DNA from: Fimbriimonadaceae bacterium
GTDB lineage: Bacteria > Armatimonadota > Fimbriimonadia > Fimbriimonadales > Fimbriimonadaceae
Direction of reading: 5' to 3'
NCBI GenBank assembly: GCA_026129685.1
Contig: JAHCHO010000001.1
Span: forward strand, 310,001 to 374,000
Length of the DNA: 64,000 nucleotides
The notes below the pieces were generated by a model. That model did not search any database. It was not told the origin of the DNA and was given only the letters and a program-made list of their open reading frames with translations. A program made the translations under genes and the position numbers. Positions 41,466 to 49,023 of the stretch are shown piece after piece; the first letter of the stretch is position 1; every line of letters starts with the position of its first letter.

Positions 41466-42224
41466 ATGCGCCGATGCCTCGCGTGGACCGCGCTCGCCGT
41501 CTTCCTTCTCACCGCCGGTTGCGGCGGCGGCGAGGAGTTCAACCAAACGCTCCTGACGGGCAACGTCGTTTCCGTGGGGAACGGCGCGGTTCGATCGTGG
41601 GGACTCCTCGACACCAAAGAGAAACCCGCGCAACTGAACGTCAGCTTCTCGACGGGCGCCGTCTTGGATCTCCCCACCGAGATCAACACGTGGGCGCTCG
41701 CGGTTCCGAGCGGCCTCAATTGCGGCTACACGCACCTCGTCCTCCAGTGGCTTCCCGCCGGTCGGAAAGGCGGCACCGCCTACGCCGCCCCGATGTTCGC
41801 CCTTCACGGCTTCACCATCCCCAACGCCGACCGTCTGCTGATCGACGCCGACGATCCCGAGATGTACGTCGCGCCCCCCGCCGACCGTATGCCCGCCGGC
41901 TTCAGCATGACCGCCGGGTCCGGCACCGACGACATCGGCGCCTACTGGGACCACGACGTGCCAGCGGCACCCGCTGGCGAGGGCCCCTTCGGCCACGACT
42001 TCACGTTCGGGTCCTACGACGGCAAGGCCGCTTTCACCGGCTTCTTGGTCGGGCCCGATTTCCTCGCCTCCCGCACCCCGATCGACGTCCAGATTCCTCT
42101 CCCCGCGCAAGTTTCGCGAACCGGCTGGTATCCAACCCGCCTCCAGATCGTCGTCGAGGAGGGTCGGGTCGAGTACACCCTGACCTTCTCCGACTTCGTC
42201 TTCCGCACCGCTCCCACCGGCTAG
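41466..42224 (+). CDS. Lipoprotein of unknown function
   Basis: 252 residues. MRRCLAWTALAVFLLTAGC is a lipoprotein signal with lipobox LTAGC. The mature part is beta-rich; YTHLVLQWLPAGRKGG and TRLQIVVEEGRVEYTLTFSD are typical of carbohydrate-binding or DUF4382-like lipoproteins, but no family is certain. I chose ATG 41466 over 41457 because the -10-like TATCAT overlaps the earlier codon and the signal peptide is cleaner. ubiX starts 36 bases downstream. Confidence 0.8.
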   Translation: MRRCLAWTALAVFLLTAGCGGGEEFNQTLLTGNVVSVGNGAVRSWGLLDTKEKPAQLNVSFSTGAVLDLPTEINTWALAVPSGLNCGYTHLVLQWLPAGRKGGTAYAAPMFALHGFTIPNADRLLIDADDPEMYVAPPADRMPAGFSMTAGSGTDDIGAYWDHDVPAAPAGEGPFGHDFTFGSYDGKAAFTGFLVGPDFLASRTPIDVQIPLPAQVSRTGWYPTRLQIVVEEGRVEYTLTFSDFVFRTAPTG

Positions 42225-42260
42225 CGCCGCCGAAGCGGGAGCCTGCGCGTAGAGAATGCG

Positions 42261-42866
42261 ATGCCCACCGGAAAGCTCGTCGTCGGAGTCACCGGAGCCA
42301 GTGGCGCGATCTACGCCCAACGGTTCCTGCGCCAGGCGATCCGCTACTACTCGGAGGTCCTCGTGACCCTCAGTCCGCAGGCGATCCAGGTCGCGGGCAC
42401 CGAACTGGGGCTCTCCCTCAAAGCCCGGCCCCTCGACGTCGAGGCGTGGCTGGGCGCCCCCGCGCCCGGTGTCCGCCTCCTGGACGAGTCCGACTTCTAC
42501 ACGCCTCCCGCCTCCGGCTCGTTTCGGCACGACGGCATGGTGATCGTCCCCTGCTCGATGGGCACCGCCGGCCGCATCGCCAACGGCATCAGCAACGACC
42601 TCGCCACCCGCGCCGCCGATGTCTGCCTGAAGGAAGGACGCAAGCTGATCGTCGTTCCCCGGGAAATGCCGTGGAACCTCATCATGTTGCGGAACATGAC
42701 GACCTTGGCCGAAGCGGGCGCGACGGTGTTGCCCGCTTGCCCCGCATGGTACGGCCGACCGACGAGCCTCGAGGACTTGGCCGATACCGTCGTCGCCCGC
42801 ATCCTCCAGAATCTGGGAATCGAACAGGACCTGCAAACGCAATGGATGACCACGGAACGGAACTAG
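42261..42866 (+). CDS. ubiX: Flavin prenyltransferase UbiX
   Basis: 201 residues. The N-terminal VVGVTGASGAIYAQRFL nucleotide/FMN loop, PASGSFRHDGMVIVPCSMGT, LIVVPREMPWNLIMLRNM and a C-terminal helix are all typical. It makes prenylated FMN for UbiD-type decarboxylases, in quinone or aromatic-acid metabolism. No ubiD gene is in the window. It overlaps the following epimerase gene by 25 bases. Confidence 0.95.
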   Translation: MPTGKLVVGVTGASGAIYAQRFLRQAIRYYSEVLVTLSPQAIQVAGTELGLSLKARPLDVEAWLGAPAPGVRLLDESDFYTPPASGSFRHDGMVIVPCSMGTAGRIANGISNDLATRAADVCLKEGRKLIVVPREMPWNLIMLRNMTTLAEAGATVLPACPAWYGRPTSLEDLADTVVARILQNLGIEQDLQTQWMTTERN

Positions 42867-43771
42867 GGCGCGTCGTCGTCGGCGGCGGGTCGGGCTTTAT
42901 CGGTCGCGCGCTCGTCGCCGAACTGGCGAACGCGGGTTACGAGGTCGTCGTCCTCTCCCGAACCGGCAAGCCCGTCCCCCGCGCCCGGGTCGCCGTCTGG
43001 GACGCCGGGTCCGTCGCCGACTGGGCCAAGGAACTCGACGGAGCCAAGTCCATCGTCAACCTGACCGGCGAAACCATCACTGGACTCTGGACCGAAGACC
43101 GCAAGCGATCGATCGTCGCCTCCCGCATCGAGAGCGCCCGCGCCATCGGCGAAGCGATCAAGGGATGCGTCAAACCGCCCGAGAGCTGGGTCAACGCCAG
43201 CGCCGTCGGCTACTACGGCGGAGACACCGGGGACCGCCCCCTGAGCGAAGCCTCCCCTCCCGGCGACGATTTCCTGGCCCGCGTCGCCCGCCTTTGGGAG
43301 GGCGCGGTGGACGCCTTCGACCTCCCCGCCACCCGAACCGTCAAGGTGCGCGTCGGCTTCGTGCTCGACCATCAAGGCGGCGCCCTCCCGCCGCTCGCCC
43401 TCGTGACCAAGATGTTCCTCGGCGGGCCCGTCGGGTCGGGAAAGCAGTACGTAAGCTGGGTTCACCTGCGCGACGTGGTGCGCCTCTTGCGCTTCGCCAT
43501 CGAGAAACCGGTCAGCGGACCCCTCAACGCGACCGCCCCGAACCCCGTGACGAACGCCAAGCTGATGGCCGAACTCCGCCATGTCTTGGCGCGGCCGCCC
43601 GTCCCCGCCGCCCCCGAATGGCTTTTCTCGCCCGTCGCCAACCTTCTGAGGATCGAGCCGGACCTGATTCTCGGCGGACAGCGCGCCCTGCCCGTGATGA
43701 CCCGGTTCCACGGCTTCGAGTTCGAATACCCGGACCTCCGCCGCGCCCTGGAGAACGCCCTGAAGTCCTAA
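42842..43771 (+). CDS. SDR39U1-type NAD-dependent epimerase (TIGR01777 family)
   Basis: 309 residues. The Rossmann motif GGGSGFIGRALV is followed by IVNLTGETI, the SRIESAR helix and NASAVGYYG, where the catalytic Tyr-Tyr region lies, then YVSWVHLRDVVRLL. The C-terminal DUF1731-like end (ALPVMTRFHGFEFEYPDL) is characteristic of the family. Substrate is unknown. The ATG at 42842 is inside the end of ubiX; no later start precedes the Rossmann motif. Confidence 0.93.
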   Translation: MDDHGTELGRVVVGGGSGFIGRALVAELANAGYEVVVLSRTGKPVPRARVAVWDAGSVADWAKELDGAKSIVNLTGETITGLWTEDRKRSIVASRIESARAIGEAIKGCVKPPESWVNASAVGYYGGDTGDRPLSEASPPGDDFLARVARLWEGAVDAFDLPATRTVKVRVGFVLDHQGGALPPLALVTKMFLGGPVGSGKQYVSWVHLRDVVRLLRFAIEKPVSGPLNATAPNPVTNAKLMAELRHVLARPPVPAAPEWLFSPVANLLRIEPDLILGGQRALPVMTRFHGFEFEYPDLRRALENALKS

Positions 43772-43772
43772 G

Positions 43773-44444
43773 CTACTCCAGTATCGTCCCGTTTACCTTG
43801 ATCGAGAACCGGTAACCAAGGAAGTCAGCCGCCTTGCGGCACATCACCATGCGGCTCAAAAACGTCTCGAAGTACTCCATCACCGAGGCGAAACCCGTGT
43901 CGATCTCCAGTCGCAGTTCCAAGACGCGCGGATTCTCCGACGTGTGCAGCTTGCTTGAACGCGTCGCATAGTTCACGCGGTCGTGGATGTCGAAGGTCTC
44001 CAACGTGGGATTCTGCACCCGCGTATAGTGAACGTCGCTCTTGTCCGCCAAGATCAGCGCCGCTGAGATCGCGCTCACCACCGACCCCACCGACTCCTCG
44101 TGGTTGCCGATCGCCCCCAGAATCGCCGCCGTCTCCACCGGATCCATCCCCTTCCGATCCAGAATCGAGAACATGATCGACGCCCCGATCTGCGCGTGCT
44201 CGACCCGATTCACCGCGTTTCCGATGTCGTGCGTGTACGCCGCGATCATCCCGAGTTCGACTTCGCGCAGGGAGGCGTTCGTCGCCCGCAGTACGTCGCC
44301 CGTGCGCTTCGATACCACCCCGGCGTGGCGGTGACCGTGCTCGGTGTAGCCCATCGCGCTCATCACCGAATTGGCCCCATCGATCAGGGCGCTGACCGTC
44401 GGATCGGTCTTGATCGCGTCAAAGGTGACGAAGGCGTCGGCCAC
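43773..44444 (-). CDS. HD-domain phosphohydrolase
   Basis: 223 residues. A metal site is formed by HGHRHAGVV (His36-His40), the HD pair in AAYTHDIGNAVN (His72, Asp73), GNHEE and ALILADKSDV, the order of HD-superfamily phosphohydrolases. Substrate may be a nucleotide or second messenger. The GTG start is preceded by TAAGCT at six bases. It faces ubiX/epimerase and is divergent from purB. Confidence 0.9.
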   Translation of the reverse strand: MADAFVTFDAIKTDPTVSALIDGANSVMSAMGYTEHGHRHAGVVSKRTGDVLRATNASLREVELGMIAAYTHDIGNAVNRVEHAQIGASIMFSILDRKGMDPVETAAILGAIGNHEESVGSVVSAISAALILADKSDVHYTRVQNPTLETFDIHDRVNYATRSSKLHTSENPRVLELRLEIDTGFASVMEYFETFLSRMVMCRKAADFLGYRFSIKVNGTILE

Positions 44445-44450
44445 ACCCCA

Positions 44451-44456
44451 AGCTTA
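44451..44456 (-). promoter_or_regulatory. TAAGCT -10-like box, leaderless start of the HD protein gene
   Basis: TAAGCT on the minus strand ends six bases before GTG 44444, which is followed directly by the coding sequence. Confidence 0.45.
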
Positions 44457-44500
44457 CTCCCAAGCTCCGCGACCCGTGACAGGTACCCTCCAGACCGCCG

Positions 44501-45790
44501 ATGATCGACCGCTACTGCACCCCTGCGATGGAAGCCGTCTGGAGCCGACGAGCCAAATACGCCCGCTGGCGCGAGGTCGAAATCGCCATCTGCCAAGCCC
44601 ACGCCGAGGCCGGAACGATCCCCCAGGCCGATCTGCGCGCCATCCAAACCCGCGCCGCCTTCGACCTGAACCGTTGCGACGAGATCGAGAAGGAAACCCG
44701 CCACGACCTCATGGCCTTCGTCCGAAACCTCTCCGAAACGGTGGGCGAACCCGGACGGTGGATTCACTACGGCGTCACCAGCTACGACGTGATCGACACC
44801 GCCCTCGGCATGATGCTGCGCGACTCGTGCGACGTCCTCATCGAAAGCGCCGAGGCTCTGGCCGCCGAGATCGCCCGCCTCGCCCAAGCCCACATCGGCA
44901 CCCCGGAGATTGGGCGCACCCACGGCATCCACGCCGAACCGATCACCTTCGGCTTCAAGGCCGCCAATTGGTACGCCGAACTGCAGCGGAACCTCACCCG
45001 CCTCCGCGTCTGTCGGATCGATGTCGCCGTCGGCAAAGTGAGCGGCGCCGTCGGCATCCACGGCGTGGCCGACCCCGATCTGGAGGCCCGCGTCTGCGAA
45101 ATCCTTGGCCTCCGTCCCGACGAGGCGAGCACCCAGATCGTCAACCGTGACCGTCACGCCGCCTTCCTCAATGCCCTCTCCCTTCTGGGCGCCGGCCTTG
45201 AACGCGTCGCCACCGAGCTCCGCAACCTCCAGCGCACCGAAATCCTCGAGGTTCAGGAGGCTTTCGCCAGCGGCCAGACCGGTTCCAGCGCGATGCCCCA
45301 CAAGCGCAACCCCTGGAACAGCGAGACGGTCTGCGGCCTCGCCCGCCTCCTCCGCGCCAATGCCCACGCGATGCTCGAAAGCGTGGCCACCTGGCACGAA
45401 CGGGATCTCACGAACTCTTCCTTGGAGCGCGTCGTCTTCCCCGACTCCTGCCACCTCGCCGACTTCATGCTGAACCGGATGACCCGTATCCTCTCCGGCC
45501 TGGGCGTGTTCCCGGAAACGATGGCTGCGAACCTCCGCAAGATGGGCGACCTCGTCTTCAGCGAGCACGTCATGATCGCCCTCATTGGCAAGGGGATGTC
45601 CCGCGAGGCCGCCTACAAGGTCGCCCAGCGCAACGCCGCCAAGGCCTGGAACGGCGAGGACTTCAAGACCTGCGTCGCCGAAGACGAGGACGTGCGCGCC
45701 CGACTGAGTCCCGAGGAGATCGACCGCGCCTTCAGTCTCGACCACCACCTCCGTAACGCCGAGCACACCCTCCGCGCCGTCGGTCTCTAG
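44501..45790 (+). CDS. purB: Adenylosuccinate lyase
   Basis: 429 residues of the fumarase/aspartase superfamily, catalysing two steps of purine synthesis (SAICAR and adenylosuccinate cleavage). The signature SGQTGSSAMPHKRNP carries the catalytic serine loop, and HYGVTSYDVIDTALGMML and EIGRTHGIHAEPITFG are the other two conserved regions. ATG 44501; TACCCT at 44484-44489 could be its -10, with a leader of only a few bases. Confidence 0.97.
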   Translation: MIDRYCTPAMEAVWSRRAKYARWREVEIAICQAHAEAGTIPQADLRAIQTRAAFDLNRCDEIEKETRHDLMAFVRNLSETVGEPGRWIHYGVTSYDVIDTALGMMLRDSCDVLIESAEALAAEIARLAQAHIGTPEIGRTHGIHAEPITFGFKAANWYAELQRNLTRLRVCRIDVAVGKVSGAVGIHGVADPDLEARVCEILGLRPDEASTQIVNRDRHAAFLNALSLLGAGLERVATELRNLQRTEILEVQEAFASGQTGSSAMPHKRNPWNSETVCGLARLLRANAHAMLESVATWHERDLTNSSLERVVFPDSCHLADFMLNRMTRILSGLGVFPETMAANLRKMGDLVFSEHVMIALIGKGMSREAAYKVAQRNAAKAWNGEDFKTCVAEDEDVRARLSPEEIDRAFSLDHHLRNAEHTLRAVGL

Positions 45791-45903
45791 AGCCATATCG
45801 CTCCACCCAAACCCCGCGGTCGAGACATCGCGTTTCCAAGGTGCAAGCGCGTCGCGACGTCCGGAGTTGTTAACGGGTCCTTTTCACTTCGTTCCGGCGA
45901 AGG

Positions 45904-46452
45904 CTAACGAGCGACTGCCCTGACATCCTGCCGCTTAAGTCGCATCTCGAACACCTTCTTCAGCGTGCCGTCCGCCTGCTTGACCTCGCCCGTTTCGACC
46001 CACTCTCCGTCAACGAGCCGCATCGCGTAGTGCATTTTGCCGAGCATCGGGTGGAGAACCTCCCACGTATAACTCAAGTCGCTTACCGTGAGCGAGAAGT
46101 CGCCCTTCAGCCCGTTCGCCAGGTGAGACTCGATGCGGTAACCCCCCTTCGGATCCCACGACACAATGCCGAACGCGCTGTGCACGGTAACTTCCTTGCC
46201 CTGGATGCTCGCCGCGTGCGTCCCCTCGACCGCCAAGATCGTGCCGTCGCACTTGAACCGCACTTCCTCGCGGCTCTTGAACTCGGACCGGCGTCCGCCG
46301 AACTCTATCCATCCCGAACCGCGTCATTCGCCTTCGAGGAACGCGAGCTTCTTCATCGCGTCCCTCTTCTTGGCCGCCCCGAAATCGGGCGCTTGGGCGA
46401 AACACGCCGTGGCGGCGACGATGGCGATGGCGAAGAAGGCACGCTTCAACAT
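45904..46452 (-). pseudogene. Exported lipocalin-like (DUF1579-type) protein interrupted by an in-frame TGA
   Basis: Read through, the frame encodes 182 residues. MLKRAFFAIAIVAATACFAQ is a signal peptide. After FLEGE comes TGA at 46324-46326 (codon 43), then RGSGWIEFGGRRSEFKSREE and the rest of a beta-barrel-like domain to the stop at 45904. Families with the pattern LxGxWxGxGW have Trp at this position, so TGG to TGA is the simplest explanation. It may be a true nonsense mutation or a base-calling error. The downstream part has its own GTG at 46263, but no signal peptide. TAGGAT seven bases before ATG 46452 supports the 5' end. Confidence 0.75.
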
Positions 46453-46459
46453 GGGCTAC

Positions 46460-46465
46460 ATCCTA
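46460..46465 (-). promoter_or_regulatory. TAGGAT -10-like box, leaderless start of the interrupted gene
   Basis: TAGGAT on the minus strand ends seven bases before ATG 46452. Confidence 0.45.
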
Positions 46466-46586
46466 CGGCGGCTTCCCGGCGACCCGTGCCCTTCGGCCCA
46501 CCGCGCGCTATTCCGAGGCGTCGGATCTCGGCCTTTGCGCAGCCAAAGCGTGACGCGATATATTCATTCTATATTCATGCTAGACC

Positions 46587-46615
46587 TTGACAAGCCCTGC
46601 CACCTACCGTAGAAT
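46587..46615 (+). promoter_or_regulatory. Near-consensus sigma-70 promoter of the Cys-rich operon
   Basis: A perfect TTGACA at 46587-46592, a 17-base spacer and TAGAAT at 46610-46615. The hexamer ends six bases before ATG 46622, so the expected transcription start is the A of the start codon. It is the strongest promoter I see in the window. Confidence 0.85.
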
Positions 46616-46621
46616 CAAGCC

Positions 46622-46894
46622 ATGTGGAGCCGGAATCGCCCCTTCCGAGAGTGGGCTGTAGCCCTGCTCGTTTTCATCGCCACGTTCTGCGTTGCCTCGC
46701 TCGCCCTTGCCGTCGAGTGGCCTCCCTGCTCCAAGAATTGCCGGCAGTACGGTCCCGGAGGGGGTTCGCCCAATCCTACGATGTGCCAGGCCTGCTGTCT
46801 GCAGGACTGCAGCACTCCGATCGCCCATCGGACGCAGTGCCTCAACTGTTGCGTGACCGCTCCGCCCGAGCCGGACTGCACGATAGACGGATGA
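46622..46894 (+). CDS. Small secreted cysteine-rich protein
   Basis: 90 residues. An N-terminal hydrophobic segment (WAVALLVFIATFCVASLALA) is a signal peptide; the mature part of about 57 residues has ten cysteines, several paired (CSKNC, CQACCLQDC, CLNCC). No known fold is recognised. Such spacing suggests disulfides or metal binding outside the cell. It is the first gene of a four-gene operon behind a near-consensus promoter and is predicted to be translated from a leaderless mRNA. Its stop overlaps the next start (ATGA). Confidence 0.8.
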   Translation: MWSRNRPFREWAVALLVFIATFCVASLALAVEWPPCSKNCRQYGPGGGSPNPTMCQACCLQDCSTPIAHRTQCLNCCVTAPPEPDCTIDG

Positions 46895-47352
46895 ACCGGA
46901 CCTATCAGATCGCACTGGCTTCCGGCTTGACGGGGGTGATGGCGGCGGGTCTGTGGTTCGCCTTTCGCCCCTCACCTCCCTTGCTCGCGACGCCGGAAGC
47001 CGCCCAGAAGGCCGGCTTCTCCAGTGCCGAAAGCTATAGCCGCTCCCTCGCCCTTATTGACGAGATGCACAAGCATGGTCGTCTCTCACCTTCGAGTCTG
47101 GAAGCCTACCGGCACATGGCTGAGAACGAAGGCGAGAACGGCGAACTGCTTTCCCTGACCATCATGCTCGACTGTAAGGACCGAGAGCAGCGAAAGGCGC
47201 TACTTGCCATCGCCACCAAGGCCTTGCTCAACTCGGACTACCAGCCCTTGCCCGCCCGTGTTTTCGCCAACTACCGAATAGACACTCCGGACCTGGTCGA
47301 TGGGTTCATCGCTCGGCACCCCGAAGGGCGTCAACGAGCGGAGGGAAAGTAG
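46891..47352 (+). CDS. Membrane-anchored protein of unknown function
   Basis: 153 residues. One N-terminal membrane helix (YQIALASGLTGVMAAGLWFA) is followed by a helical domain: FSSAESYSRSLALIDEMHKH, LSLTIMLDCKDREQRKALLA and FANYRIDTPDLVDGFIARHP. No family is recognised. The start overlaps the Cys-rich gene stop as ATGA and the next gene starts three bases after its stop, so it is part of the same operon. Confidence 0.8.
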   Translation: MNRTYQIALASGLTGVMAAGLWFAFRPSPPLLATPEAAQKAGFSSAESYSRSLALIDEMHKHGRLSPSSLEAYRHMAENEGENGELLSLTIMLDCKDREQRKALLAIATKALLNSDYQPLPARVFANYRIDTPDLVDGFIARHPEGRQRAEGK

Positions 47353-47355
47353 AAA

Positions 47356-47928
47356 GTGCAAAAGCGTACCGGCTGGTCCCTCGTCGAGCTTCTTGTGGTG
47401 ATGGCGATTTTCGCTCTGTTGGCAGGGCTGCTTTTCCCGGTGATGCATTCCGCCGAGAAGTCCGCAAAGAGTGCCGCCTGTCTCAACAACCTGTCTCAGA
47501 TCGCCCGGGCAACGAGCCTCTACGTCGCCGATTACGACGACTGGTACCCGGCTTCCCTAGACGCTTGGGACAAGGCACGCACGACCGTCGGCGAGCGCTA
47601 CCCCAACGTTCCCGCCTTTCAGGACGCCGTCGAACCCTACCTAGGGCACAGGCTGGCGTTTCGCTGCCCGGACGACCATGGGACGGTGGACCAGGACGGA
47701 CGGCCCGTCGCCACCCCCACCATGTTCGAGGCCGTCGGCTCTAGCTACACCTCCCATAGTCTGCCCCGGGGGTTCCCCCTGTCGAGCGCGCTTCATTGGA
47801 ATTCGACCTTGGTCTGGCAGGCCACGGGCCAGGTTCATCGCGAGGCGCCAACCTACTCGCACGTCCTGTACTACCAGGTCCATGCAGATTGGCACGTGAG
47901 CGTTTCCAAGACCGTGAGGTTGCGATGA
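47356..47928 (+). CDS. Pseudopilin-like protein (prepilin N-terminal motif)
   Basis: 190 residues from GTG 47356. VQKRTGWSLVELLVVMAIFA is a prepilin leader in which Trp replaces the usual Phe before the SLVELL helix (W-S-L-V-E). A SAACLNNLSQIARATSLYVA region and YDDWYP follow as in DUF1559-like pseudopilins, and the C-terminal part contains FRCPDDHG. It probably enters a type II secretion or type IV pilus-like apparatus. The next gene overlaps its stop as ATGA. Confidence 0.88.
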   Translation: MQKRTGWSLVELLVVMAIFALLAGLLFPVMHSAEKSAKSAACLNNLSQIARATSLYVADYDDWYPASLDAWDKARTTVGERYPNVPAFQDAVEPYLGHRLAFRCPDDHGTVDQDGRPVATPTMFEAVGSSYTSHSLPRGFPLSSALHWNSTLVWQATGQVHREAPTYSHVLYYQVHADWHVSVSKTVRLR

Positions 47929-48089
47929 GTCGCGCGCGGTTCCTGCTCTGGATGCTCCTCGGGCTCGCGGCCCTCGGATCGGTCGGTCTCGCTCTTCAAC
48001 GCGCCGAGCGTGAGCGGAAGCCCTGTTGCGCCGTTGCCGGCGACCCCGTGCCGCCGGCGATGCCTTCTCGAGCAAACGCCCAGGGTTGA
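47925..48089 (+). CDS. Small membrane or secreted protein with a CC motif
   Basis: 54 residues: one hydrophobic N-terminal segment (FLLWMLLGLAALGSVGLALQ), then a short tail containing KPCCAVAGDPVPPAMP. The start overlaps the pseudopilin stop (ATGA). The vicinal Cys pair echoes the CC pairs of the first protein in the operon. Function unknown. Confidence 0.65.
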   Translation: MSRARFLLWMLLGLAALGSVGLALQRAERERKPCCAVAGDPVPPAMPSRANAQG

Positions 48090-48293
48090 CGAACCCCCGC
48101 GCCGCCCTCCCTAGAGACGGGATCGCGCCAACTCGCCGGTCCGGCGGGAATCCCACCCGGAAATCCGCGCGCCCTCCAAGGATCATTCGATGATGAAGAG
48201 CGTCTATGACCCAACCTGGCCTCCCAAACCCGGGAATCCGACCACGCACGAGTCAACGCACCTCCGACTCGTCTTGCCTCGTCTGGACGAGTG

Positions 48294-48982
48294 ATGCTCC
48301 CGTTGATTCTCGCCACCATGACCGAAGCCCCCCAGATCGCCGACGTCGCCGAATTCCGTGCCCCCATCGTGAGGCGACTCGAGGCCGAGTGGCCCAACAA
48401 CCGCACCTTCACCATCGTCTGCCACGGCCACAGCGTCCCCGCCGGCTACTTCAAGACCCCCGAGGTCCGGCCGTTCGACAGCTACCCCCACCTCCTCCAC
48501 CGCGCCCTGAGCGCCAAGTATCCGCACGCCGTGATCAACGTGATCGTCACCGCCATCGGGGGCGAGGAAAGCGATCGGGGCGCCGCCCGCTTCGAGGACG
48601 ACGTGCTGTCCTCAAACCCGACGTCGTCACCCTGGACTACGGCCTCAACGACCGTCGCATCGGCCTCGACCGGGCCAAGCTCGCCTGGGAGGCGATGATC
48701 GAGCAAGCCAAGGCGAAGGGCGTCGCCGTCATCCTCCTCACCCCTTCCTGGGACCTCGGCGTGAATATGGCCTCCTCGTCCGACCCCCTTCCCCAGCACG
48801 CCGACCAGATCCGCCAACTCGCCCGCAAGCACCGTGTCGCCCTCGCCGACTCCCTCGAGGCCTTCGTCCAGGCGTTCGCCGACGGCACGAAACTCGAATC
48901 CCTGATGTCCCAGGTCAACCACCCGAACCGTGCGGGCCACGAGCTGATCCTCAAGGGCCTCCTTCCATGGTTCGGCGCGTAG
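48294..48982 (+). pseudogene. SGNH/GDSL-type hydrolase, broken by a single frameshift near 48605
   Basis: The first frame (from ATG 48294) reads a normal N-terminal half: FTIVCHGHSVPAGYF with the nucleophile-serine block and NVIVTAIGGEESDRG. After RFEDDVL the sense continues in another frame: VLKPDVVTLDYGLNDRRIG, then VAVILLTPSWDLGVN and VNHPNRAGHELI, which hold the Asn of block III and the catalytic His of block V. A single missing base between about 48600 and 48612 restores one 229-residue protein. This could be an assembly error or a recent mutation. An ATG at 48318 is an alternative start. It would be a cytosolic or exported acyl esterase. Confidence 0.8.
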
Positions 48983-49011
48983 AAAAGGGCGGAATAGGCC
49001 CGTGAATCGGC

Positions 49012-49017
49012 TAAGAT
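49012..49017 (+). promoter_or_regulatory. TAAGAT -10-like box, leaderless start of the TlpA-like gene
   Basis: TAAGAT ends six bases before ATG 49024; no Shine-Dalgarno is present. Confidence 0.5.
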
Positions 49018-49023
49018 TCGCGC

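Noticed and set aside
41376-42842. Minus-strand frame of 488 codons opposite the lipoprotein and ubiX
   Set aside because: Antisense to two genes with clear motifs; Gly/Val/Asp-rich without any domain.
46324-46326. TGA at codon 43 as selenocysteine or recoded Trp
   Set aside because: There is no SECIS-like hairpin obvious after it, other genes here end with TGA normally, and the motif calls for Trp; a point mutation or read error is simpler.
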